A stretch of DNA of 64,000 nucleotides. Origin: Cupidesulfovibrio sp000226255 (GTDB lineage Bacteria > Desulfobacterota > Desulfovibrionia > Desulfovibrionales > Desulfovibrionaceae). Below the pieces are notes generated by a model. The model did not search any database. It was not told where the DNA came from and worked only from the letters and a program-made list of their open reading frames with translations. Both the position numbers and the translations under genes were made by a program. The DNA is taken from NCBI RefSeq assembly GCF_003402415.2, contig NZ_AP036014.1, positions 2,356,001 to 2,420,000 of the forward strand, in the 5' to 3' direction. Shown piece by piece: positions 17,646-25,315 of this stretch (its first letter is position 1; the number at the start of each line of letters is the position of its first letter).

Positions 17646-17667
17646 CGAGCCCTGAAAACAGGGCTCG
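17646..17667 (-). promoter_or_regulatory. Hairpin in the clpPX leader
   Basis: Perfect 9-bp inverted repeat CGAGCCCTG/CAGGGCTCG with a four-base loop (AAAA on plus, TTTT on the clpP strand), 160 bases upstream of clpP. It could be an RNA hairpin in the leader or an operator. Not followed by a U-run, so not a normal terminator. Confidence 0.4.
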
Positions 17668-17699
17668 TCGGACCGACGCGAAACTGACTCGTTGCCTGA

Positions 17700-17729
17700 A
17701 GGATAGCAGAAGACCGCCCCGCACCACAA
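17700..17729 (-). promoter_or_regulatory. Weak candidate promoter of clpPX
   Basis: TTGTGG (17724-17729) and TATCCT (17700-17705) on the minus strand, 18 bases apart. Transcription from here would put the 17646-17667 hairpin near +25. Matches to consensus are only moderate. Confidence 0.28.
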
Positions 17730-17970
17730 GGCGCGCGTGGCGGACCGGCCGCTGGCCCTGCGTCGGCCCGATGCCGACTTGATGCTGGCCCGATGCTGTA
17801 CCTATGCCGACCAGGCACCTAGCGGACCTGACGGGCCTGACGGAAAGGGCGGGCCTGGCGAACTTGGCGGACAGGACGGATACAACAGACCTGGCTACAC
17901 AGGCCATGGCGGTTTTGGCCGCCCTTCCATCCGTCTTGTCGGCCGGAAGCCGTTTTCCTTTACGAAACAA

Positions 17971-18006
17971 GGGGCAGGGAAGGTGCGGGTGCACCCCCCC
18001 TGCCCC
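17971..18006 (-). terminator. Terminator of tig
   Basis: Nine-base arms GGGGCAGGG (17971-17979) and CCCTGCCCC (17998-18006) with an internal GGTGC/GCACC pairing. On the tig strand the stem is followed by TTGTTTCGT. It lies 62 bases after the tig stop. Confidence 0.65.
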
Positions 18007-18067
18007 GAACATGCTCCAGGAACCGGGCGGCCCGGCCCCATGCGCAGTCGCGCGGGCAAACCTGCCG

Positions 18068-19366
18068 TTACTTGGCGGCGGGCTCCACCTCGGTCACGGC
18101 GGCCTTCTCGTAGATGGCGTCCATGGCCTTGTCGGCCAGCATGCGGTCGCGCAGCGAGAAGATCAGGTTGTTCTTGATGTAGTAGTCCTTCAGGGCGTTG
18201 TAGTCCTGGCCGGAACGCGCGGCGATCTGCTGGATCTGGGCGTCGATCTCCTGCTCGGTCACTTCCACGCCTTCCTTGCGGGCGGCGCGCAGCAGGAATA
18301 TCTGGGTGCGGGTCACCTGCTCGGCTTCGGGGCGCACTTCGGCGCGCAGCTCCTCGGGCTTCTTGCCCAAGGATTCCACGCTCTTGCCCTGACGTTCCAG
18401 CTTGGTGCGCATGTCGTCCAGCAGGTGGCCGACGTACATGTCCACCATGGATTCGGGCAGGGGAAAGTCCACCATCTTCAGCAGCTTGTCCAGCATGGTC
18501 TTCTGGGCGGTGGCCTTCACCAGCTGGGTGCGGCTCTGCATGTAGGAAGAGGTGACCGCCTCGCGCATCTTGTCCATGGACTCGAAGCCCCCGGCCTTCT
18601 GGGCCAGGTCGTCGTTGGCCTCGGGCAGGCGGCGTTCCTTGACGGCATGCACCTTGACCTTCACGGTCAGGCTCTTGCCCGCGAAATCGGGGTTGATGAA
18701 GTCGGCCGGGAAGTTCAGGGGGCCTTCGCCCTCTTCGCCGGGGGACAGGGTCTTCACCAGGTTCTCGAAGTCTTCCAGGGCCTGGCGGTCGCCAAGGTTC
18801 ATCTGGAAGTTCTCGGCGCTGATGCCTTCCACCGGCTGACCGTTCTCGAACGCGGCGAAGTCCAACACCACCACGTCGCCGTCCTTGCCGGGGCGCGCTT
18901 CGGCCACGGGCACCAGTTCGGCCATGTTGGTGCGGATGCGGGTGATGACCTCGTCCACTTCCTTCTCATCCACCACGGCCTTTTCCTGCTCCACGGCGAA
19001 ACCGTCGTAGTCGGGCAGGTCGAACTCGGGCAGCACCTCAAAGGAGATGTTGTACTCGAAGGGGGTGCCGCGCTCCAACTGCCCGCCATCGAAGTCGATG
19101 CGCGAGATGGGGTTGGCGTCGAGGGCGGTCATCACTTCGTTGATATGCACGTTCACGAGGTCCTGGGTGGCCTCGTTGTAGATTTCCTTGCGGAAGCGGC
19201 TTTCGACCAGGTTCGCGGGCACCTTGCCCTTGCGGAACCCGTCGAGGGACATGTTGGTGCGGTACATGGCGATGGCGGCGGACAGGGCGGCCTCCACCTC
19301 TTCGACCGGCACCGTGATGTTGACCTTTTTCTTGACCGGGGAAAGATCTTCGACGGTATATTCCAT
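18068..19366 (-). CDS. tig: Trigger factor (ribosome-associated chaperone)
   Basis: 432-residue peptidyl-prolyl isomerase/chaperone that binds at the ribosomal exit tunnel. The N-terminal domain carries the ribosome-docking signature in DGFRKGKVP (near residue 40), followed by an FKBP-type PPIase domain (VVLDFAAFENGQPVEG region) and a long helical C-terminal chaperone domain. Length is typical. The gene lies 67 bases downstream of a tRNA-Leu gene and upstream of clpP, clpX and lon, the common tig-clpP-clpX-lon order, so nascent-chain folding and degradation are encoded together. Confidence 0.96.
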   Translation of the reverse strand: MEYTVEDLSPVKKKVNITVPVEEVEAALSAAIAMYRTNMSLDGFRKGKVPANLVESRFRKEIYNEATQDLVNVHINEVMTALDANPISRIDFDGGQLERGTPFEYNISFEVLPEFDLPDYDGFAVEQEKAVVDEKEVDEVITRIRTNMAELVPVAEARPGKDGDVVVLDFAAFENGQPVEGISAENFQMNLGDRQALEDFENLVKTLSPGEEGEGPLNFPADFINPDFAGKSLTVKVKVHAVKERRLPEANDDLAQKAGGFESMDKMREAVTSSYMQSRTQLVKATAQKTMLDKLLKMVDFPLPESMVDMYVGHLLDDMRTKLERQGKSVESLGKKPEELRAEVRPEAEQVTRTQIFLLRAARKEGVEVTEQEIDAQIQQIAARSGQDYNALKDYYIKNNLIFSLRDRMLADKAMDAIYEKAAVTEVEPAAK

Positions 19367-19433
19367 GGTGCAACGCTCCTTGTGAATGTCTGTTCGTGGC
19401 CGGGCCGCGCCCCGCGCGAAGGCGCGGCGGCGC

Positions 19434-19518
19434 TGGTGCCGGGGGCGGGGATTGAACCCGCATGGTGTGAACCACTGGCTTCTAAGACCAGCGCGTATAC
19501 CAGTTCCGCCACCCCGGC
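19434..19518 (-). tRNA. tRNA-Leu (anticodon UAG)
   Basis: Complete type II tRNA: 7-bp acceptor stem GCCGGGG/CCCCGGC, D-arm beginning TGGCGGAACTGGTA, anticodon stem CTGGT/GCCAG with loop CTTAGAA (anticodon UAG at 19482-19484 on plus), a long variable arm TGGT..ACCA, T-arm GCGGG-TTCAATC-CCCGC, and an encoded CCA (19434-19436). It reads CUA and, with U34 modification, other CUN codons. It is on the same strand as tig and may be co-transcribed with it. Confidence 0.95.
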
Positions 19519-19897
19519 AGTGCGACGGCGCAATCCGAGGCCGCGACGCCCGGCAGAATGCCCCCGAAGTGGCTGTGCACAGGCACGGGGCGGTCCGGCG
19601 GCGGTTCGGTGACGCTTCGGAAAGCCCGCTCCTTTACCATTTGTGACACCGGAGCGCAAGCCCGCGCCCCTGTGCAAGCCGCGTCCCGGCCGGATGCGCG
19701 CGGGACACTCCGTGCGCTGACGGGCTCGCCCGCGCGGCTGCCCGTAATGCCCGGAACAACGGCAGCGCGTGGGTCTTCCGCCTTTCCTGCCAGCACGCCC
19801 CTGCCCTTGCTCCGTCCCCCCGCCGCCGCATCAGAAAGATGGCATCCAACCCGCCAGCTTTCTTGACGTATCATTCCCATCAATATACATAATCGAA
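19519..19897. other. Gap between tRNA-Leu and the LysR gene
   Basis: A divergent, GC-rich region with no gene seen. The last ~40 bases before the LysR start are AT-rich (TATCATTCCCATCAATATACATAATCG) and probably hold its promoter and autoregulatory site, but no clear hexamers or T-N11-A operator could be fixed. The tRNA promoter must lie near 19520-19570. Confidence 0.5.
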
Positions 19898-20860
19898 ATG
19901 CTGGATTTCAGAAGACTCGAAGCGTTCTGCAAGGTCTACGAACTGCGCAGCTTCTCGCGGGCCGGGGCGGACCTGTTCCTTTCCCAGCCCACCATCAGCG
20001 CGCACGTCCTTGCACTGGAAAAGGAACTGGGCGTCCGCCTGCTCGACCGCATGGGTCGGCAGGTGCTGCCCACGCCCGCCGGCGAGGTGCTGTACCGGCG
20101 CGCGTCCGAGGCGTTCGCCAGCCTTGCCGCCGCAGAGGCCGAAATCGGCCAGTTGCGCGACGAGGTCAGCGGCGACCTTGTGGTGGGGGGCAGCACCATA
20201 CCCGCGCATCACGTGTTGCCAGAGGTCATCGCCGGGTTCGTGCGCACCTACCCAGCCGTGCGCGTGCACCTGCGCGTGGGCGACACGGCGGACATCGTGC
20301 AGCGCGTCACCGACGGCGAGCTGATGCTGGGCCTGGTGGGCGCCATGGAGCCCCACCCCGACCTGGTGTTCGAGCCGCTGGTGGACGACGAACTGGTGGT
20401 GGTGGCCGCGCCGGAAATGGCGGGCGGCAGACGCCACGTGCAGGTCGAGGAGCTGGCCCAGTGGCCGTGGATCATGCGCGAGGCAGGGTCCGGCACGCGG
20501 CGCACCTTTGCCGAGGCGCTGGCCACGGCGGGCATGGACGTGCGGCGGCTGCCGGTGGCCCTGGTGGTGGACAGCACCCAGGCCGTGGTGCAGTACGTGC
20601 GCGCGGGCCTTGGGGTCAGCGCCACCTCTCGTCTGGCCGTGGCCGAAAGCATCACCAGGGGCGAACTGGTGGAGCTGCAGCTTGACGATTGCCGCCCCGC
20701 GCGCCAGTTTCACTCCGTGCGCCATGCGCGGCGACACCAGTTCCCCGCTGCCGCGGCCTTTGCCGCATACCTTGGCGAACACACCCGGCACCTGCGCAAC
20801 GGCAAGGCCCCGGCCAACGCCGAAAGCGCCGCCAAGACCCGAAACAAGGACAAGGCATGA
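19898..20860 (+). CDS. LysR-family transcriptional regulator
   Basis: 320-residue LTTR. The N-terminal winged helix-turn-helix spans residues ~1-60, with SFSRAGADLFLSQPTISAHV as the recognition region and ELGVRLLDRMGR after it; the rest is the two-lobed inducer-binding domain (DLVVGGSTIPAHHVLP, GTRRTFAEAL, GLGVSATSRLAV). The C-terminal ~25 residues are a charged Lys/Ala tail. The chosen ATG matches the family start; no good ribosome-binding site precedes it. Its stop overlaps the selD start (ATGA), so the two proteins are translationally coupled. The inducer cannot be told from sequence; CysB/CysL-like ligands are possible. Confidence 0.85.
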   Translation: MLDFRRLEAFCKVYELRSFSRAGADLFLSQPTISAHVLALEKELGVRLLDRMGRQVLPTPAGEVLYRRASEAFASLAAAEAEIGQLRDEVSGDLVVGGSTIPAHHVLPEVIAGFVRTYPAVRVHLRVGDTADIVQRVTDGELMLGLVGAMEPHPDLVFEPLVDDELVVVAAPEMAGGRRHVQVEELAQWPWIMREAGSGTRRTFAEALATAGMDVRRLPVALVVDSTQAVVQYVRAGLGVSATSRLAVAESITRGELVELQLDDCRPARQFHSVRHARRHQFPAAAAFAAYLGEHTRHLRNGKAPANAESAAKTRNKDKA

Positions 20861-21909
20861 GCCGCATCCGGCTGGTCGATTCGGTCAAGGCCGCCGGTTG
20901 AGCCGCCAAGGTGGCTCCGGGGGACCTGGAGCGCATCCTGGCGGGCCTTCCGCGCGACCCTTCCGTTGAGGACAGGGTGATCCTGGGCACGCGCCACAAC
21001 GAGGACGCGGCCGTGGTCCGTCTGCCCGGTGGCCAGGCCATCGTGCAGACGCTGGACTTCTTCACGCCCATCGTCAACGATCCCTACCAGTTCGGTCGCA
21101 TCGCCGCAGCCAACGCCCTGTCCGACGTCTACGCCATGGGCGGCACCCCGTGGTGCGCCATGAACATCGTCTGCTTTCCGGTAAAACGGCTGCCGGAATC
21201 CATCCTGGCCGACATCCTGCGTGGCGGGTCGGACGCGCTGCGCGAGGCGGGCGCGGCGCTGGTGGGCGGCCACAGCGTGGAGGACGACGAGATCAAGTAC
21301 GGCCTCTCCGTCACCGGGCTCATCGAACCGGACAAGGTGGCCTCCAACGCGGGCCTGCGCCCGGGTGACAGGCTGCTGCTCACCAAGCCGCTGGGCACGG
21401 GCATCCTTGCCACCGCCGTCAAGGCCAGCTGGCCCGGGTGGGAAGCGTTCGAGGAAGAGCTGTACCGCTGGGCCTCGCGACTGAACAAGGGCGCGGGCCG
21501 CGTCATTCGCGAGCTTGGGCTGAAGGCGGCCACCGACGTCACCGGCTTCGGCCTTGGCGGGCACTGCCTGGAAATGGCCGGGGCCTCCGGCGTCACCGTG
21601 GCCCTGGACACCACCGCCCTGCCCGTGCTGCCCGGCGTGCTGGAACTGGCGGGGATGGGCCTTGTGCCCGAGGGCAGCCACGCCAACCGGGCCCACTGCC
21701 ACAAGCATGTGCGCACGGAGCCCGGCGTCACCCCCGTGCTGTCCGACGTGGCCTTCGACGCGCAGACATCCGGCGGCATGCTGCTGGCCGTTCCGCCGGA
21801 CAAGGAGGACCAGGCCGTGGCCCTGCTGGCCGAATCCGGCGACCCCGCCTACCCCGTGGGTGAGGTGCTGGAGCCGCTGCACGGCGGCGCGCTACTGGTG
21901 CTGCGGTAG
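20857..21909 (+). CDS. selD: Selenide, water dikinase (selenophosphate synthase) with a selenocysteine codon
   Basis: 350-residue SelD when the TGA at 20899-20901 (codon 15) is read as selenocysteine. The context AAG-Sec-AAKVAPGDL aligns with the catalytic Cys/Sec-Gly-Cys-Lys loop of SelD (Cys17 in E. coli), and the downstream frame is standard SelD: GTRHNEDAAVV, LDFFTPIVNDPYQFGRIAAANALSDVYAMGG, GGHSVEDDEIKYG, TDVTGFGLGGH. It makes selenophosphate from selenide and ATP for Sec-tRNA synthesis. The start ATG overlaps the LysR stop. A GTG at codon 19 would give a protein without the active-site loop and is rejected. In several organisms SelD is itself a selenoprotein. Confidence 0.93.
20899..20917 (+). 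promoter_or_regulatory. Candidate selenocysteine (SECIS-type) hairpin at the selD TGA
   Basis: Starting at the second base of the TGA, GAGCCGC pairs with GTGGCTC (seven pairs, one G-T) around a CAAG loop (20900-20917). Bacterial SECIS elements form just 3' of the UGA, often with a loop guanine, as here. A longer alternative fold farther into the gene cannot be excluded. Confidence 0.45.
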
Positions 21910-22040
21910 GGCACCCCCGGCGCCTCCCTCCCCCCTGCCGTTCGCCTGCGGCGTTCAGTTCACGCCCCCGCAACCGATACATGCTTAATATGGCAAGGGT
22001 CGCCCCACACGGAGCGGCCTTTCCTTTTCAGAACGTAAAA

Positions 22041-22066
22041 CGGGGCGGACCATGCGGTCCGCCCCG
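22041..22066 (-). terminator. Terminator of the alpha operon (after rplQ)
   Basis: Perfect 11-bp stem CGGGGCGGACC/GGTCCGCCCCG with loop ATGC, 32 bases after the rplQ stop, followed on that strand by TTTTACG. It also faces selD, whose own transcript probably ends here. Confidence 0.8.
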
Positions 22067-22097
22067 TTCGGGTACGTGCTGCGAAAGGCGTCGCCGA

Positions 22098-22502
22098 TTA
22101 CTCGGCGGCAGCCTTCTTCTCTTCCGCCGGGACTTCCACGGCGGGCTGGTGGGTCAGTTCGATGACCGCCAGCGGAGCGTTGTCGCCCTTGCGGGGCAGG
22201 CCCAGCTTCACCACGCGGGTGAAGCCGCCGGACACGCCGGTGAAGGCGGGGCCGATGTCGTCGAACAGGCGCTTCACGAGCTGGTGCGAACCCAGCACGT
22301 CATAGGCCTGGCGGCGGGCGTGCAGGTCGTTGCGCAGGGCCAGGGTGATCAGCGGTTCGACGATGCGGCGCAGTTCCTTGGCCTTGGTCTCGGTCGTGCG
22401 GATCTTGCCGTAAGTCAGCAGGGCCTTGGCCATGTTGCGGAACAGGGCCTTCCGGTGGGACGGCGTTCTGCCCAGCTTCTTGCCGGAATTGCTATGCCTC
22501 AT
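22098..22502 (-). CDS. rplQ: 50S ribosomal protein L17
   Basis: 134 residues, with the standard L17 N-terminus MRHSNSGKKLGRTPSHRKALFRN. It binds 23S rRNA near the exit tunnel. The C-terminal Ala/Glu-rich tail is longer than in E. coli by about ten residues. It overlaps the end of rpoA by 11 bases and is the last gene of the ribosomal supercluster. Confidence 0.97.
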   Translation of the reverse strand: MRHSNSGKKLGRTPSHRKALFRNMAKALLTYGKIRTTETKAKELRRIVEPLITLALRNDLHARRQAYDVLGSHQLVKRLFDDIGPAFTGVSGGFTRVVKLGLPRKGDNAPLAVIELTHQPAVEVPAEEKKAAAE

Positions 22503-23535
22503 TTTGCTGCTTCCTCTTCCATTCCTGGTATTTCTTCTCGAAGCCGTCGACCTTCATGCCGAAGTCCAGGTTCATGTCGGACAGCACGCGCTTGATTTCA
22601 TCCAGCGACTTGCGGCCGAAGTTCTTGGTCTTCAGCATTTCGTTCTCGGACTTCTGGACCAGTTCGCCCACCAGGGTGATGTTGGCGCTCTTCAGGCAGT
22701 TGGTGGCGCGCACGGACAGTTCGAGCTCGTCGATACCCTTGAACAGGTTCTCGTTGAGGTCGCTGCTGCCCGACGAGTTGCCGGAACTTTCGCCCGAAAT
22801 GCGCTCATCGAAGTTGATGAAGACGGATATCTGGTCCTTGATGATCTTCGCGCTGTACGCAATCGCATCTTCGGGGGTCACGGAACCGTCGGTCCAGACT
22901 TCGATGATGAGCTTGTCGTAGTTGGTCATCTGGCCGACGCGAGCCTGCTCAACCGTGTAGGCGACCTTGCGGACCGGAGCGAAGCTGGAATCCAGCTTGA
23001 TCAGGCCGATCTCCTCGCTGAGGCCTTCGTGCATGTCGGCGGGCACGTAGCCCTTGCCCATGCGCACCTCGAACTCGAAGGTGAGTTCCAGGTCTTCGGT
23101 CAGCGTGGCGATGTGCAGGTCGGGGTTGAGGACCATCACGTGCTGGTTGGTCTTGATGTCGCCGGCCTTCACCGCGCCCTTCTTGTTCACGGAAAGCTCC
23201 AGGAACTGGGGCTCGTCCGTGTCCATGGCGAGGCGCACCTGCTTCAGGTTGAGGACGATGTCGGTCACGTCCTCAAGCACGCCGGGAATGGTGGTGAACT
23301 CGTGCTGTACGCCCGAGACCTTCACCGAGACGAACGCCGCGCCCTGAAGCGAAGACAGCAGAACCCGGCGAAGCGCGTTGCCGATGGTGGTGCCGTAGCC
23401 ACGTTCCAGCGGTTCGCACACGAACTTGCCGTACATGGCATCGGCCGGGTCGCTGTCCCGGGTGATCTGCTCGGGCTTCACGAGCTCCGACCAGTTCCGG
23501 GTGTTGATAAGCCTGTCGCCTTGTTTGATGAGCAT
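22492..23535 (-). CDS. rpoA: RNA polymerase alpha subunit
   Basis: 347 residues from the ATG at 23535; a GTG two codons earlier is also possible but no ribosome-binding site selects it. The N-terminal assembly domain is complete, and the C-terminal domain near residues 250-315 has the helix-hairpin-helix blocks (TNCLKSANITLVGELVQ, KNFGRKSLDEIKRVL) used for UP-element DNA and activator contact. A Ser/Gly-rich interdomain linker (SGESSGNSSGSSD) precedes it. The order rpsM-rpsK-rpsD-rpoA-rplQ is the standard alpha operon. Confidence 0.97.
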   Translation of the reverse strand: MLIKQGDRLINTRNWSELVKPEQITRDSDPADAMYGKFVCEPLERGYGTTIGNALRRVLLSSLQGAAFVSVKVSGVQHEFTTIPGVLEDVTDIVLNLKQVRLAMDTDEPQFLELSVNKKGAVKAGDIKTNQHVMVLNPDLHIATLTEDLELTFEFEVRMGKGYVPADMHEGLSEEIGLIKLDSSFAPVRKVAYTVEQARVGQMTNYDKLIIEVWTDGSVTPEDAIAYSAKIIKDQISVFINFDERISGESSGNSSGSSDLNENLFKGIDELELSVRATNCLKSANITLVGELVQKSENEMLKTKNFGRKSLDEIKRVLSDMNLDFGMKVDGFEKKYQEWKRKQQNEA

Positions 23536-23547
23536 GCTCACACCCGC

Positions 23548-24174
23548 TTATTTGGAGTAAAGCTCGACAATCAGGTGTTCGTTGATCGGGAACTGAATGT
23601 CTTCGCGCTGCGGCAGGGCCTTGACCACGCCCTTGAAGCTGGGGCCATCCACTTCAAGCCACGAGGGGCAACCGCGACGGGCGATCACTTCCTGGGCTTC
23701 GGCGATCACGGGAATCTTGCGGTTGGCTTCGGGCACTTCAATGATGTCGCCCACGCGAACCTGCATCGAAGGGATGTTCGCCTTGCGGCCGTTCAACGTG
23801 AAGATGCCGTGGCGCACCAACTGGCGCGCCTGCTGGCGCGAGTTGGCAAAGCCGAGGCGGTAGATCACGTTGTCGAGACGGCGTTCGAGAATGGCCAGCA
23901 GGTTCGCGCCGGTCACGCCCTTGGCCATGTCGGCCTTGTGGAAGTAGCCGCGGAACTGGCGTTCAAGAACGCCATACACGCGACGGACCTTCTGCTTCTC
24001 GCGCAACTGCACCGCGTAGTCGCTGACCTTCTTGCGGGCGCGGCCATGCTGGCCGGGCGCGTAGGGGCGACGATCGTAGGCGCACTTGTCGGTGTAGCAA
24101 CGGTCGCCCTTGAGGAAAAGCTTGGTGCCTTCACGCCGGCACATCCGGCACTTTGCGTCATTGTACTTAGCCAA
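23548..24174 (-). CDS. rpsD: 30S ribosomal protein S4
   Basis: 208 residues with a zinc-binding N-terminus (cysteines at 9, 12, 26 and 31), an S4 RNA-binding domain (RRLDNVIYRLGFANSRQQARQLVRHGI region), and 16S rRNA assembly function. It begins with TTG preceded by GGAGGA seven bases upstream, a start that is unusual for an abundant protein and may limit its translation; in other bacteria S4 represses this operon. Confidence 0.96.
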   Translation of the reverse strand: MAKYNDAKCRMCRREGTKLFLKGDRCYTDKCAYDRRPYAPGQHGRARKKVSDYAVQLREKQKVRRVYGVLERQFRGYFHKADMAKGVTGANLLAILERRLDNVIYRLGFANSRQQARQLVRHGIFTLNGRKANIPSMQVRVGDIIEVPEANRKIPVIAEAQEVIARRGCPSWLEVDGPSFKGVVKALPQREDIQFPINEHLIVELYSK

Positions 24175-24190
24175 GGCTGGATCCTCCTAA

Positions 24191-24580
24191 CTAGACGCGG
24201 CGCCGCTTGGGCGGACGGCAGCCGTTGTGGGGAATCGGGGTGATGTCACGGATGAAGGCGACCTTGAAGCCCGCGGCATTGACTGCGCGCATGGCGGCTT
24301 CACGGCCGGAGCCGGGGCCCTTGACGTAGATGCCCACGGTACGCATGCCGTGATCCTGGGCACGCTTGGCCGCCTGTTCGGCAGCCACCTGCGCGGCGAA
24401 CGGGGTGCTCTTGCGCGAGCCCTTGAAACCGCTCTGCCCGGCGCTGGCCCAGCTGATGGTGTTTCCCCGCGTGTCCGTGAAGGTCACGATGGTGTTGTTG
24501 AACGTCGCCTGAATGTGAACAATCCCAACCGGGACGTTCTTCTTCTCTTTCTTTTTGACCGTACGCTTGGGTCTTGCCAT
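24191..24580 (-). CDS. rpsK: 30S ribosomal protein S11
   Basis: 129 residues; platform protein of the 30S subunit. The Lys-rich N-terminus (RTVKKKEKKN), the NNTIVTFTD block and the C-terminal DITPIPHNGCRPPKRRRV are diagnostic. It is separated from rpsM by 150 bases, the largest gap within the S10-spc-alpha supercluster, and lies 16 bases before rpsD. Confidence 0.97.
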   Translation of the reverse strand: MARPKRTVKKKEKKNVPVGIVHIQATFNNTIVTFTDTRGNTISWASAGQSGFKGSRKSTPFAAQVAAEQAAKRAQDHGMRTVGIYVKGPGSGREAAMRAVNAAGFKVAFIRDITPIPHNGCRPPKRRRV

Positions 24581-24730
24581 GACTTACTCTCTGCGGACTA
24601 GAATTAGGGGCTTGCAGCCGGAACCTCAAAACGAGCTCAGTCATGACAGAGCCGTGCCGCGCTGGTCACCGGGAAATTTGGTTGCCCTGGCGACGCAGGT
24701 GAGATTCCACGCCTTTGTGCTAGCCTTGGA

Positions 24731-25099
24731 TTACTTCTTCTTGCCGACGGCGCCGCGACGGGGACCCTTGCGGGTGCGGGCGTTGGTATGGGTGCGCTGA
24801 CCGTGCACCGGCAGACCGCGACGATGGCGCAGGCCGCGGTAGCAGCCGATGTCCATCAGACGCTTGATGTTGCTGGAGACCTCGCGACGGAGATCGCCTT
24901 CAACCTTGTGGTTCTGCTCGAGCTCCTTACGGATCTCATTAACCTCGTCGGCGCTCAGGTCATCGATGCTCCGGCTCCAGTTGACGCCGGTAACATCCAG
25001 AATCTGAAGCGCGGTAGCCCGACCGATACCGTAGATATAGGTCAGGGCGATGTCAACGCGCTTGCCTCGGGGCAGATCGACACCTGCAATTCTGGCCAC
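24731..25099 (-). CDS. rpsM: 30S ribosomal protein S13
   Basis: 122 residues; contacts 16S rRNA in the head and the A/P-site tRNAs. Diagnostic blocks are MARIAGVDLPRGKRV, ALTYIYGIGR and the C-terminal basic RGLPVHGQRTHTNARTRKGP. The start codon is GTG with GGAG six bases upstream. It follows rpmJ by 17 bases. Confidence 0.97.
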   Translation of the reverse strand: MARIAGVDLPRGKRVDIALTYIYGIGRATALQILDVTGVNWSRSIDDLSADEVNEIRKELEQNHKVEGDLRREVSSNIKRLMDIGCYRGLRHRRGLPVHGQRTHTNARTRKGPRRGAVGKKK

Positions 25100-25116
25100 T
25101 GTTTACTCCTGACGGC

Positions 25117-25230
25117 TTAGCCCTGGCGCTGCTTGTGCCGGGGGTTGTCGCAAATGACCCTGAGAATGCCCCGGCGGCGGATAACCTTGCACTTGGGGCA
25201 CATCTTCTTGACGGAAGGCCTGACTTTCAT
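25117..25230 (-). CDS. rpmJ: 50S ribosomal protein L36
   Basis: A 37-residue gene read directly on the minus strand: MKVRPSVKKMCPKCK, then VIRRRGILRVIC and DNPRHKQRQG. It is the zinc-binding (C+) form with C11, C14, C27 and H32 as ligands. It lies between map and rpsM, the usual position; infA, often found here, is absent. Confidence 0.95.
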   Translation of the reverse strand: MKVRPSVKKMCPKCKVIRRRGILRVICDNPRHKQRQG

Positions 25231-25315
25231 GTTCGACTCCGTTGTTTGTCTTTGGCCCGACATGACGGAAGAGCAACGTCGGAACAGGGGTGGATATCAC
25301 CCTGCCGAACGTCCG

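Larger units (their letters stand above)
17486..18067. other. Gap between tig and clpP
   Basis: No gene was recognised in this 580-base region. It holds the tig terminator at one end, the hairpin and weak promoter for clpPX at the other, and between them GC-rich sequence with short GGCCTGNCGGA-type repeats around 17820-17880 that encode nothing recognisable. Confidence 0.6.

Noticed and set aside
20911..21909. selD beginning at the GTG after the TGA
   Set aside because: The upstream 18 codons match the SelD N-terminus and hold the active-site residue; reading through the TGA as Sec explains them.
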